This document shows, piece by piece, positions 45,284 to 54,179 of a stretch of DNA of 55,461 nt. The stretch spans positions 1 to 55,461 of IMG/VR virus record IMGVR_UViG_3300024265_000005; one strand, 5' to 3'. Origin of the DNA: a virus. The position numbers and the translations under genes are program-made. The stretch's first letter is position 1. Every line of letters begins with the position of its first letter. The notes under the pieces are model-generated. The model saw nothing but the letters and a program-made list of their open reading frames with translations. It was not told the DNA's origin and searched no databases.

Positions 45284-45859
45284 ATGGAACAGATGCAAAT
45301 AGCTTCAGGATCGGCTACATATCTTGCCGAAGTTAACGCTCGAAGACAATTGCTAACACGAAGTATTAAAGTGTCAGCTATCCATGAAGCTTCGTTGTTA
45401 GGTCGTGCGTATTCTTGGACAGCTGTCAATGCAGACCTTGGTATCAATGACACTGCTTTGCTGGTATCAAACACTTCCAACACTATGAACTTGGTTATAC
45501 AACGAGCATATATTTGGGTTGATATTGCAACTCAAGTTCAGATTCATCTTCCTGTTCCCGGAATATATACAGGAACAGCCGTTGTTGGTGTTAATCTGAA
45601 TCGCAATTATGCCAACAATGCACCTGCGGTTGCTTTTGTTAACGAAACTGTCAACGCTCTAGTTGCCGCACAGGTTATTGAATCACTTTATATTCGTCTT
45701 GATACAAATGGCGAAATTACTACAGCTGCAGGTGTTCCTGTCGATTTTAAAGGTGGGTTGATTCTTGGTACGAATGATGCGATTGCTATTGACATTTCAA
45801 CTGAACCGACAGGATTTGAAGCGACGATAGTTGGGTATTTTGTTCCTAAAGAGGGGTAA
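45284..45859 (+). CDS. Virion protein B2 (paralogue of 44394)
   Basis: 191 aa, second member of the B pair, with AAAGGG upstream. Differences from B1 concentrate in predicted loops (residues ~65-115) while the N-terminal and C-terminal blocks are conserved, as expected for a shared fold with different exposed faces. Confidence 0.65.
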   Translation: MEQMQIASGSATYLAEVNARRQLLTRSIKVSAIHEASLLGRAYSWTAVNADLGINDTALLVSNTSNTMNLVIQRAYIWVDIATQVQIHLPVPGIYTGTAVVGVNLNRNYANNAPAVAFVNETVNALVAAQVIESLYIRLDTNGEITTAAGVPVDFKGGLILGTNDAIAIDISTEPTGFEATIVGYFVPKEG

Positions 45860-45860
45860 C

Positions 45861-46757
45861 ATGGCAGCGTCAGGGAATTACATAGTCGAGGCGGATGTGG
45901 ATAACTGGCCAGTTGTAATTGATGCGTCAGAAACTTTTGCGACTACTGATGTAGATACTGCTAATGACCGAATCACTGTTGTCAACGACATTCCTACAGG
46001 TACGGAGTTGAAGTTTAGTTCAACCGGTGTCATACCTGCTCCGCTTGTAACTGGAGTGGTCTATTACGCTATACGCGTAGACGCAACCCATATTGAAGTG
46101 GCTACAACTCCGGTTACGGCGGCAGCAGGAACAGCAATTGACCTTACGGATGACGGCTCAGGAACACACACGTTAGATATTGGCAGCGGTAGTAGCGAGA
46201 CTGATCGTCAAGCAATAATTGATCGAGCAGAACAGTTTGTTGAAAATCTTACTAAGGATTATTTCTACTCCAAGACTTTCAGCATCTATAGAGATGGAAA
46301 TGGGCAGGATCAACTCACGCTTAACCTACAGCCTTATATTCTTACCGTCACTGAGATACTACTTCATGGTATCGCCATAAACACTAGTTGGTGGACTTAC
46401 AATGTTAATTCGGTTTATCTTGATCCAGAATCTGCAACTGGGGGCATTGATGATCCAGAATTGCTCTTGAGATTGAAAGGTAAAAGAGGGTTATTTTCCA
46501 AGGGAATAAACAATATCAAGGTTACCGGTACGTATGGGTACACTGCTTGTCCATCGGCAATCAAACGTGCAACTATAATTCTTTGTCGTTATGAGAACGA
46601 TGAAACGCTTTACACTGCTTACGATGACGTTGTTTCTGACAAACTGGATGATGCTGCTTATAGCCGTGGAACTAAAAAATTCCTTACCGGCATTCACGAG
46701 GCGGACAAATTTATTCGAAACTATATTCGCAAGAAGCCCATGCTCGGAGTTATTTGA
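45861..46757 (+). CDS. Head-tail adaptor with inserted beta domain
   Basis: 298 aa from the ATG behind GAGGGG. Residues ~30-105 form a beta domain of the tail-fibre type (GTELKFSSTG, PAPLVTGVVYYAIR, DGSGTHTL). The remainder (ETDRQAIIDRAEQFVENLTKD onward) resembles HK97 gp6/SPP1 gp15-like adaptors: a helix pair, a beta sheet and a C-terminal helix. It would sit below the portal, with the extra domain on the collar surface. Confidence 0.65.
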   Translation: MAASGNYIVEADVDNWPVVIDASETFATTDVDTANDRITVVNDIPTGTELKFSSTGVIPAPLVTGVVYYAIRVDATHIEVATTPVTAAAGTAIDLTDDGSGTHTLDIGSGSSETDRQAIIDRAEQFVENLTKDYFYSKTFSIYRDGNGQDQLTLNLQPYILTVTEILLHGIAINTSWWTYNVNSVYLDPESATGGIDDPELLLRLKGKRGLFSKGINNIKVTGTYGYTACPSAIKRATIILCRYENDETLYTAYDDVVSDKLDDAAYSRGTKKFLTGIHEADKFIRNYIRKKPMLGVI

Positions 46758-47065
46758 TGCAAAATAATTCAAAAGTCAATATTCTTAGGATAGCAAAAGC
46801 AAGCAATGGTATGGGAGGTTGGACTGAAGCTGAAAATGTTTCACATAACAATCTGCCTTGTCGAATTGTTTGGAAGAAAGGTTCTGAAAAGATCCAGTTT
46901 AGCAAGGACACACATTATCGTGATGCTAAATTATTTTGTAGGATTGTTGATGTTACAACAAGAGACAGGGTCGTATATGAAAGCAAGAAATATGAAATAG
47001 TTGATGTTAGTAATCCTGATAACAAGAACAAGCGGTTGGTGTTGGATTTGAAATTGATAGAATGA
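46757..47065 (+). CDS. Head closure / head-tail joining protein
   Basis: 102 aa from the ATG overlapping the adaptor stop. Small beta barrel pattern (VNILRIAKASNGMGGWTE ... CRIVWKKG ... YEIVDVSNPDNKNKRLVLDL) as in SPP1 gp16/HK97 gp7-like stoppers. Its place between adaptor and gp10-like protein supports this. Confidence 0.7.
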   Translation: MQNNSKVNILRIAKASNGMGGWTEAENVSHNNLPCRIVWKKGSEKIQFSKDTHYRDAKLFCRIVDVTTRDRVVYESKKYEIVDVSNPDNKNKRLVLDLKLIE

Positions 47066-47604
47066 CCATGAAACAAGAAAAGAAACTTGACAGCTTAATC
47101 AATCAGGTTGTCAAGGTGATCAGTGAATTGCATGAACTTGAAATGACGTTTAGCCGATTGAAAAATGAAAGCGAAGAATTGTTGCGAAAACTGTTAACCA
47201 AAAAAATGGCTAAAATAGAAGACCATACCAGAGACGTGTTGTGTGAAGTCGATAAAAGGATTAGCAAGAAGCTTAAAATTGCGGCTTTAATGGTTGAACG
47301 TACAGCCAGATCCAAAGGCTACTGTCCTGTGCTGACAGGTACGGCACGACGTAGTATATTATCGAATTGGTACGGTGCAGTTGGTTCACGCAGTTTTATG
47401 TGGCCAGCAGATCCAAAGAAAGGGATCAGAGCAGGTAAAACTGAAATTGAAAGTCAAGCTAAAAAGCAAGCTATAATCGGAAGTAACATCGAATACTTTC
47501 CATATATTGAATTAGGAACAAGTAAGATGGCTGCCAGATCGCCTCTGCGACGAGCACTGGAAGCTAACACAGCTGAAATTCAGAGATTGTTTAACTCACT
47601 ATGA
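47062..47604 (+). CDS. HK97 gp10-like tail component
   Basis: 180 aa. A long N-terminal helix precedes the typical GYCPVLTGTARRSI and IGSNIEYFPYIELGTSKM...SPLRRAL motifs of the gp10 family. It acts at the head-tail joint or tail end. The N-terminal coiled helix is longer than usual. Confidence 0.8.
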   Translation: MTMKQEKKLDSLINQVVKVISELHELEMTFSRLKNESEELLRKLLTKKMAKIEDHTRDVLCEVDKRISKKLKIAALMVERTARSKGYCPVLTGTARRSILSNWYGAVGSRSFMWPADPKKGIRAGKTEIESQAKKQAIIGSNIEYFPYIELGTSKMAARSPLRRALEANTAEIQRLFNSL

Positions 47605-47990
47605 AAACACTTTTTCAAGCTATTTACGCGACATACGAAGCAAGCGATTTAGCAGCTTCGTTGACGGGCTTGTACAACACGCAAGCTCCTGCTGATGCTG
47701 TATTCCCATATAGTGTGTATACGCTCGTTAGTAACGTGCAAGATTTTACTTTCACAGAAAATTTCGAAGACTGCCTTGTGCAGTTCAGCTTGTTCAGTGA
47801 TGTCATGTCAGACTCAACACAAGTTTGTGATTTGTTCGAGTTGCTTAAAACAGCATTCGATTTTTTGTTGGACTTAGGAGTAGCAGGGTACGCAACCATC
47901 AGCATCGTTAGAGAGATTGCTAATCTCATCAAAGAAAAAAACGTTTGGCATTATGCTGTGACTTATCGAATATTGTTACAAGAAGATTAG
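47601..47990 (+). CDS. Tail terminator-like protein (DUF3168)
   Basis: 129 aa, coupled to the gp10-like gene. QAPADAVFPYSVYTLVS near the start, a beta sheet with FTENFEDCLVQFSLFSD, and a C-terminal WHYAVTYRILLQ strand match DUF3168/lambda gpU-like terminators that cap the tail tube. Confidence 0.78.
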   Translation: MKTLFQAIYATYEASDLAASLTGLYNTQAPADAVFPYSVYTLVSNVQDFTFTENFEDCLVQFSLFSDVMSDSTQVCDLFELLKTAFDFLLDLGVAGYATISIVREIANLIKEKNVWHYAVTYRILLQED

Positions 47991-48001
47991 GAGATACGAT
48001 T

Positions 48002-48736
48002 ATGACTGTGAAAGCAGGTTGGAAAGGTGCCGTGTATATTGGAGGTACAAAGATTGGTGGTTCGACGTCCTGGACCTATTCAGGTGAAACTCGCAACATG
48101 CAGGACATCGACGAGTTTCAAGACGAAATTGTCAAACAGTTGCCGTTGCAGATCGTCGGCGGTGATATCGAGATCACTGGCAACTACCTCTTGGATACAG
48201 ATGTCGGCCAGAAGTTGCTCAAGACTAATTTCGATGCCAAAACAGAGATGGATAACGTTCAGTTGCATACCGATTATTCTACGATTTACTTGGTACCGGA
48301 TGGTAGTTCGCATTGCGTCATTACCAAGGTTAACGCTACTGGTACGGACAAGAGTGGCGTTGGTACATTCAGTTGTACGATGCATGTCAATGGCCAGCTT
48401 GAGCAAGCAGGTAGCACCACTGTTGTAACCTTTGATACGGTCGGTGTTCACAACGTTTCCGCTACTGAAGCTGAATTTATTGGTAGGCTTCTCCATGCAG
48501 GCGGACTCGGCGATATCACTTGTTACTTCGAGTATGGTACAACTGTTGCTTATGGTACCGATACATCTGGTACAGCCGACGTGATGGATGCTGCTGCAAT
48601 AGTTCTCGGCGGACTGTTCGAGCAAACGTCGGCCTTACTGGTGACGGCTACGCTGTATCACTGGCGTATACATGCAACGCATACCGCTGGTGCTGTACAT
48701 GTTGTCGGACCTGATCAAACGTTTACTACACCGTAA
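48002..48736 (+). CDS. Major tail protein with C-terminal Ig/Fn3-like domain
   Basis: 244 aa from the ATG with TAGGAG upstream. Residues 1-150 match TP901-like tail tube proteins (KAGWKGAVYIGGTKIGG ... ETRNMQDIDEFQDE). Residues ~155-244 are a fibronectin-like domain (VHNVSATEAEFIG, YFEYGTTVAYGTDTS, LYHWRIHATHTAG, TFTT), as on lambda gpV and others. The tube would be studded with this domain, which may bind surfaces. Confidence 0.82.
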   Translation: MTVKAGWKGAVYIGGTKIGGSTSWTYSGETRNMQDIDEFQDEIVKQLPLQIVGGDIEITGNYLLDTDVGQKLLKTNFDAKTEMDNVQLHTDYSTIYLVPDGSSHCVITKVNATGTDKSGVGTFSCTMHVNGQLEQAGSTTVVTFDTVGVHNVSATEAEFIGRLLHAGGLGDITCYFEYGTTVAYGTDTSGTADVMDAAAIVLGGLFEQTSALLVTATLYHWRIHATHTAGAVHVVGPDQTFTTP

Positions 48737-48849
48737 GTGCAGCCTAAGCGTTTTATTGCATTTTTGAGGCAATGGGTCCGATGCGATGCGATATCATGCT
48801 AGGCTCGTGGCTAGGTGGCTAGAATTGAAGATTGAAAGGAGTATTACGA

Positions 48850-49275
48850 ATGCCATTTTTTGACATAAAGAGCAAAAATGAATGGTGCTATTTTGACTCT
48901 GCAAAAGAAGCGCTTGGCGGAGTATGCTTGCGAGTACCGACAGCCGAGGAAACTGAGCGGATTGAGAAGTTAACTGTTGCCGTCAAGAAGAAGTTCAAAC
49001 GTGGGGTATGGCGTGAGGACAAGACGACAAATACCGAACTGGCTTCGAAGTTGATGTGGGATTTTTGCATCGTCGACTGGAAGGAAGTTGTTCTCGACAA
49101 AGATGCACCTCCAGCAGAGTGTACAAGTGAGAACAAAGTCCGTGCGGTAAAGAACTGGGAATTCTTAAGGTTCGTCAACGATAAGTTGGATGAACTGATG
49201 GAAGCAGATACTGCAATTGAAGAGGCGCGAGCAAAAAACTTAAAGGATTCATCAGATGGCGATGTCGACCTTTAG
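48850..49275 (+). CDS. Tail assembly chaperone G
   Basis: 141 aa from the ATG with GAAAGGAG upstream; the earlier in-frame TTG lies inside that site. Lies between tail tube and tape measure, like lambda G. Near its end the heptamer AAAAAAC (49233-49239) lies in the X-XXY-YYZ register (GCA AAA AAC), giving a longer GT product by -1 frameshifting. Chaperones the tape measure during tail assembly. Confidence 0.8.
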   Translation: MPFFDIKSKNEWCYFDSAKEALGGVCLRVPTAEETERIEKLTVAVKKKFKRGVWREDKTTNTELASKLMWDFCIVDWKEVVLDKDAPPAECTSENKVRAVKNWEFLRFVNDKLDELMEADTAIEEARAKNLKDSSDGDVDL

Positions 49276-49559
49276 ACTGTCCTGGTTGCGTCGATCTTTA
49301 TCTAGGTCAACTTAGGGAACCGCCATGTGATGAGTGTCATGTAGAACTTGATCCAGCTAATGCTGAAACGGTAAGGATCTACATGTTAGTTCATGACCAA
49401 GTACGCGTAGCGTCTTCGGGCGATATAATAGGACTAGATTATGGTGCAGTGTTAGATGTTGTAAAGTTTTATGTTGCTGATAGCGATGTTAAAAGAATCT
49501 TTGAGAACGTCATAATGTGTGGCCAGATTGAACAAGAATTCAGTAAGGAAAACGAATAA
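49233..49559 (+). CDS. GT frameshift extension (tail assembly chaperone T part)
   Basis: After slipping on AAAAAAC the -1 frame reads on from CTT at 49239 without a stop to TAA at 49557-49559, adding 106 residues for a fused product of about 236. The extension begins LKGFIRWRCRPLDCPGC and contains CPGC and CDEC pairs, typical of T-type extensions. No start codon or ribosome site serves it independently. This accounts for the stretch between G and the tape measure. Confidence 0.82.
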   Translation, partial: KKLKGFIRWRCRPLDCPGCVDLYLGQLREPPCDECHVELDPANAETVRIYMLVHDQVRVASSGDIIGLDYGAVLDVVKFYVADSDVKRIFENVIMCGQIEQEFSKENE

Positions 49560-51715
49560 TGAATTTTCTTACGGCTGACGTTGCTATAAAAGTTGAAGAC
49601 AAACAATTGCCTGCTCAGCTTGCTAAGGTGAAATCTACCGTTACAAGAACGGTGGATAAAATTAAAACATCTTTCAAGAAGATGTCAGCTTCTTTCAAAG
49701 CTGCTTTCGATAAAATAGTGAAAGTAGCGAAATGGGCAGCGCTTGCCATTGCAGGTAGTTTAGCATTTGCTTCAAGAGCGGCTATGAGACAAGAAGATGC
49801 TATTTTCGGATTAGTAGCTGCTCTGAAGGTAGCTGGAGAATACACTCCTCAAGTTACGAAAAGATTGACTGATTTTGCTTCAGCTATGCAGAAAATTACT
49901 ATCTTTGGAGATGAAGCCACAATTGAACAAATGGCATATGCTTCTGCACTTGGAGTAAGTGCTGATAAAATGGAAGAAGCAATGAAAGCTGCAATGGGAC
50001 TTGCCGTCATTACCAAGAGTCTAGAAACGGCCACGATGTTAGTTGCTCGCGCTGCTGGCGGTCAAACTTCAATGTTGACTCGTTATGGCATAATGCTTGA
50101 TGAAACTTTATCACCACAGGAAAAATTCAATGCTTTGCTAAAAAAAGGAGCAGAACTTTTTGACCTTGCAACCGCTAAAGCTGAAACAACCTCAGGCGCA
50201 CTGAAACAAATGTGGAATGCGATTGGAGATGTTGCCGAAGTAATCGGAGCAGCTTTGTTGCCAGGAATAAAAGCAGCAGGGACATCAATCAAAGAGTGGT
50301 CGGAAAGAAACCAGGAACAAATAGGTCGTTGGGCTGAAATTGTTGTAGCCCATATTACTTTTGTGAAAGATATTTTCACCAGTTTTGTCCTTTATCTTGT
50401 CGGGGATTGGATGTCCGGATTGAGCTTTACTTTGAACATTGCTATCGAATTGTTCAGAGGTTTTGGAAATGCCCTTGTTGCTACTGTAGACTACGCTATT
50501 GATAAGATTATAGCAACAACTGGGACAAAATTGATAGGTGGTTTGACAGATAAAATAGACTGGGCAATTGCGTACATGCAAAAAAAGTGGGAGATGGGCA
50601 TTCTCTATATGACTGCCAGCCAAAAGAAAGCAGCCAGAGCATACGCAGATGAAATCGTAGCTGGCATGAGGAAAACACGAAGTATGCAAGGTGAACTTGC
50701 AGTTGAACCATTGTCTGGCAGACTGAAAAAAGTTACATCAGGGGTTGCTCAAAGTATAGAGGAACTTACTCCTCCAGAAATGGCACAAAATTGGGATGCA
50801 GCATTAAGTGTTTTGCAGGATCGTCTGGCAGGGATAGATAAAGGAGCTGAAGCTGCAACTAAGACATTAGAAGGGTTAAGCAGTGTAGGCAAGCAAGCTC
50901 AAGCTGAGATCGTCGCAATTGAAATGCTCTTAGCAGAAAATGCGCAGCAGATTGCTGCAAACAATGTGAAACTTGCAGAGGAAGCAGCTAAAAAAATAAG
51001 TAGTGCTCGCTTAAAGTGGGCACAAGAAAGCATCGACCAAATCCGCAGTTTAGATATGAAGACTCACACTGAGCGATTGCAACTGATGGATGAGTTGATG
51101 GAAAGAAAGCATGAAGACTGGGCCGAAACATCTGAAGCGATGGCTCTGTTGGCTGAGGAGCGAAAAAGATATGCGGACCAACACAAAGAAGGTTGGGAAG
51201 CTGTTAGGCAGACGATGAGTATATGGTTCCAGGACGCTTCTAATTGGGGTAAGAACCTGGGCAACATTCTGACAAATGCTTTTGATCGTGCCGCTGACTC
51301 GTTTGCTGATATGCTTATGAAACAAAAGGTGGATTGGAAAGCCTTTGGAGTTATGTTTATCAAAGAGTTAATTGCAATGATTATTAAGTTGCAAATGGCT
51401 ATAATTCTTCAAGCTATATTGGAAAAGAGGGCACCTAATATACCAAGTGGACCGATAGGACCAACAGCTTCTGGCGGTAATATTCAACAAGCGGCCGAGG
51501 GCGGGCACGTCGCAGAGTCGGGCCTTGCAGTAATCCACAAGGGAGAGGACATCATCCCGGCAGGTGGAAGTGGCTTGACTGTAAATGTAATCGACAACGT
51601 CGGAGTCGGTGTCGCCGTTGAAGAAAATCAGGATGAACGAACATACAGTGTGATCTTAACTGCTTTAAGTGGTGACGGTCCTTTGAGGAGAGCTGTTAAA
51701 CAAGCGGCGAGATAA
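49559..51715 (+). CDS. Tape measure protein
   Basis: 718 aa; ATG overlaps the GT stop (TAATG). Long helical protein with a hydrophobic segment around residues 55-75, further Ala-rich membrane-like helices (~255-300 and ~605-640), and a C-terminal GGHVAESGLAVIHKGEDIIP motif common at tape-measure ends. It sets tail length (718 residues predicts roughly 105 nm at 1.5 A per residue, a known rule of thumb) and passes into the host at injection. Confidence 0.9.
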   Translation: MNFLTADVAIKVEDKQLPAQLAKVKSTVTRTVDKIKTSFKKMSASFKAAFDKIVKVAKWAALAIAGSLAFASRAAMRQEDAIFGLVAALKVAGEYTPQVTKRLTDFASAMQKITIFGDEATIEQMAYASALGVSADKMEEAMKAAMGLAVITKSLETATMLVARAAGGQTSMLTRYGIMLDETLSPQEKFNALLKKGAELFDLATAKAETTSGALKQMWNAIGDVAEVIGAALLPGIKAAGTSIKEWSERNQEQIGRWAEIVVAHITFVKDIFTSFVLYLVGDWMSGLSFTLNIAIELFRGFGNALVATVDYAIDKIIATTGTKLIGGLTDKIDWAIAYMQKKWEMGILYMTASQKKAARAYADEIVAGMRKTRSMQGELAVEPLSGRLKKVTSGVAQSIEELTPPEMAQNWDAALSVLQDRLAGIDKGAEAATKTLEGLSSVGKQAQAEIVAIEMLLAENAQQIAANNVKLAEEAAKKISSARLKWAQESIDQIRSLDMKTHTERLQLMDELMERKHEDWAETSEAMALLAEERKRYADQHKEGWEAVRQTMSIWFQDASNWGKNLGNILTNAFDRAADSFADMLMKQKVDWKAFGVMFIKELIAMIIKLQMAIILQAILEKRAPNIPSGPIGPTASGGNIQQAAEGGHVAESGLAVIHKGEDIIPAGGSGLTVNVIDNVGVGVAVEENQDERTYSVILTALSGDGPLRRAVKQAAR

Positions 51716-51717
51716 CA

Positions 51718-52080
51718 ATGGCTACGTTTCCAGTACTCACACGAAAAGGAAGTAAAGCCGGTTACTTAGAGGTACACAGTAAAGATGCGGTGCATGTGGC
51801 GAGTAAAGCCTCAGGTCTACCCGTAGTTAACAAACTGTTCACGTTCGATCCGATGACGTGGAAGTATAGTCTCAAGCTGGTTACGAATGCAGATAAGGCT
51901 ACTTTGATGACGTTCTATAATGCGAACGAGGACGTTCCGTTCGACTGGTTTAATCCACAAGATGGCAATACTTACGAAGTGATATTCAACATGCCGCCAC
52001 AATGCATAATGGATGGATCAGACGGCACGAATATATATTGGAAGATTGTATTGAATTTAACGCAATATTCACCTTTATAG
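51718..52080 (+). CDS. Minor tail protein, gpM-like position
   Basis: 120 aa, two bases after the tape-measure stop. Beta-rich with FDPMTWKYSLKL, VPFDWFNPQDGNTYEVIF and a closing strand, resembling small proteins located right after tape measures (lambda gpM-like or distal tail components). Family call is by position and the FDW.NPQDG motif. Confidence 0.6.
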   Translation: MATFPVLTRKGSKAGYLEVHSKDAVHVASKASGLPVVNKLFTFDPMTWKYSLKLVTNADKATLMTFYNANEDVPFDWFNPQDGNTYEVIFNMPPQCIMDGSDGTNIYWKIVLNLTQYSPL

Positions 52081-52090
52081 GAGCAGAGCT

Positions 52091-52492
52091 ATGGCATCGA
52101 ACTTAGCATTGTACGCCGAGAATAAGGTACTTGAATTACTTGTAGGCAAGACAGCTTTCGCCACACCTACTACATACATTGGGTTGTTCACCGGCATACC
52201 CGATGAAGACGGGGCTGGCGGAACAGAAGCTTCGTTAGGTAACTACGAGCGTAAATCAACTGCTGGTGCAGACTGGGCTGCTGCCGCCGCCGGAGCTATT
52301 ACCACCGCTAACGACCTCACGTTCATCGAGGCTGCCGCAGCTGCATGGGGCTTAATCGTAGGTATTGGTATTTGGGATGCAGCTTCCGCTGGTAATATGA
52401 TATTCTGGATGCCTCTGGACGATAATAAGCAAGTTGACATCGGTGATACGTTCAGACTTGAAGCTGGTGAAATTGACATAACAGCTGCGTAA
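52091..52492 (+). CDS. Small phage tail/virion protein
   Basis: 133 aa, TAGGAG upstream. TYIGLFTGIPDEDGAGGTEASL then NYERK, an Ala-rich middle, WGLIVGIGIWDAASAGN and GDTFRLEAGEIDI form a recurrent layout of a short virion-associated protein in many siphophages. Exact role unknown. Confidence 0.6.
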   Translation: MASNLALYAENKVLELLVGKTAFATPTTYIGLFTGIPDEDGAGGTEASLGNYERKSTAGADWAAAAAGAITTANDLTFIEAAAAAWGLIVGIGIWDAASAGNMIFWMPLDDNKQVDIGDTFRLEAGEIDITAA

Positions 52493-52503
52493 GGAGAAGT
52501 GAG

Positions 52504-53730
52504 ATGGCTAACGACTTTTACGGCGCCATTAGTTTGACAGGTGGTACAGAAGGTGCCTTGGATAATATCGACGGCACAGACTTGGCTGACGGCGACGGCG
52601 CGGTTGTTATCACGGCTACACACAATTACGTTTATATATTGGACGACGATTCTGCGGCTGGCGAGTCTTCACCTGATATTATTGAGCCTGATGCCAACGG
52701 AGGAACTAAGCGATGGATACTGGTGGCGATGTCCGATCAGGATGTGTCCAAGCTATCTGTACCTACGCACGCCGGAATTAACTTAGAGGATTCTGGCCTT
52801 ACAAACCCACTGACCAGCCTTTTTTATACCATCAACACTTGGTTTCAAGTTACTCAAGAAATAGATAACCAGGGGGGTGCGAACCTCAGAGCCATCTCCA
52901 CGAACTCCGCCGCAACTGGCCCAATACGTATCCAGGGAGTTTTTGGTGAAAGTAATCCCGTCGACGCTGTTCCTGCTGTCGTATTAGATGGTTCAAAAAG
53001 AGCTGGAACCTCATGGGTCGCTCTAGGTGCGGCAGAGACGGTACTCCAAATTAAGAGTATTGCAAGTATTTTTGCCACCGTTCTCGGGAATGGATATACA
53101 GGCTTCGGCACTGTTATCCCAGCTGCAAAAATTCACGTTGTTGGTGATGCACGTATTGGAGATCAGGCTACAAATTATACACAATTTTCGGCTACTGGTG
53201 TTCAAACGATGGCAGGCACCGCTAGAATTAACCAACATTTCAGAATAGGTGCTTCATCGTTCTTTAAGAAAGACAACCCGCCTGAAAACGACCTTGTGGG
53301 TATCATACCGGTTTTGAAATTTGATGCTGGTGTTACTGATGAGCAAGCTTATTACAGTGATATTGTGCCGTTCAAAATGCTCGCAGGTAGTGCTATTGTA
53401 GCGTCGGTAGACTGGTGTTACGAAGGCGGTGCAGACGCTGGCACAGTAGTGTGGGGAATCGAGTTTATTAACGTAGCGACTGGTGAAGCAGTCGCTGGAG
53501 GGACTACCACCATTACAGGTAAATCAGCAGGTACACACACTAGTGGTGCATTGGTTAGCACAGCAATAGACGACGTGGCTAACATCACCGGAGCAGTCGC
53601 AGACGACGTCTTAGCTCTTAGAGTTTTCAGAGATTCAAGCGACGGGGTGAACGATACCTTGGCGGTTGACGCTTGTCTTGTTCAAGTTCATCTACACTTT
53701 ATAATGGATAAACTGGGTGAAGCAACTTAA
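52504..53730 (+). CDS. Putative tail fibre/appendage protein
   Basis: 408 aa, AAGGAG upstream. The N-terminal ~80 residues (GTDLADGDGAVVI, YVYILDDDSAAGESSPDII, KRWIL) are a type found at the attachment end of fibres from environmental phages. The middle resembles thin fibre segments with NYTQFSATGVQT. The C-terminal ~170 residues look like a beta-sandwich head (VPFKMLAGSAIVASVDWCYEG onward). Likely host-contacting; target unknown. Confidence 0.6.
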   Translation: MANDFYGAISLTGGTEGALDNIDGTDLADGDGAVVITATHNYVYILDDDSAAGESSPDIIEPDANGGTKRWILVAMSDQDVSKLSVPTHAGINLEDSGLTNPLTSLFYTINTWFQVTQEIDNQGGANLRAISTNSAATGPIRIQGVFGESNPVDAVPAVVLDGSKRAGTSWVALGAAETVLQIKSIASIFATVLGNGYTGFGTVIPAAKIHVVGDARIGDQATNYTQFSATGVQTMAGTARINQHFRIGASSFFKKDNPPENDLVGIIPVLKFDAGVTDEQAYYSDIVPFKMLAGSAIVASVDWCYEGGADAGTVVWGIEFINVATGEAVAGGTTTITGKSAGTHTSGALVSTAIDDVANITGAVADDVLALRVFRDSSDGVNDTLAVDACLVQVHLHFIMDKLGEAT

Positions 53731-53765
53731 CAGGAACTCTATACTCTAATTAAGGAATAGTAACT

Positions 53766-54179
53766 ATGGCTGACACAGGATATAATTGGGGCGCATGGAC
53801 GCAGTGCGGAGTCGAGGCAGTAGTCTTGACCGTGGCTGGCACGATTCTCGAAGTTAGCGACGAGATTGATCTTGATAACATAGCGGCGTGTGAAGTATCT
53901 ATCGCCGCGACTTATTCGGATCACGTTAAAGCTACAGGTGGACTTGAAATAAGTATTCTCGCCGACAATAACGGAACGTGGCAGGAACAAGCTGACGTAG
54001 GTGCAGGGATAGAAATGCTCTTTACTCAGAACGATACGAGACTATTTAACTTTCCTGTTGATCCGAAATATTTTGGCAAGTTTAAAGTCAATCATGATTG
54101 GAACAATACCACCGGGAGCTCTACTGCAACTATTACAACCAGGTACAGGACAGCAACGGTTCCACCGGCAAGTGTATAA
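53766..54179 (+). CDS. Small fibre-associated beta protein
   Basis: 137 aa. Beta-rich sequence with alternating hydrophobics (VVLTVAGTILEVSDEIDLD, VSIAATYSDHVKATGG, LEISILADNNGTWQ) and a final ITTRYRTATVPP. It lies between the fibre gene and the LamG gene and overlaps the latter's ATG (TAATG). Probably a small tail appendage; no family. Confidence 0.55.
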   Translation: MADTGYNWGAWTQCGVEAVVLTVAGTILEVSDEIDLDNIAACEVSIAATYSDHVKATGGLEISILADNNGTWQEQADVGAGIEMLFTQNDTRLFNFPVDPKYFGKFKVNHDWNNTTGSSTATITTRYRTATVPPASV

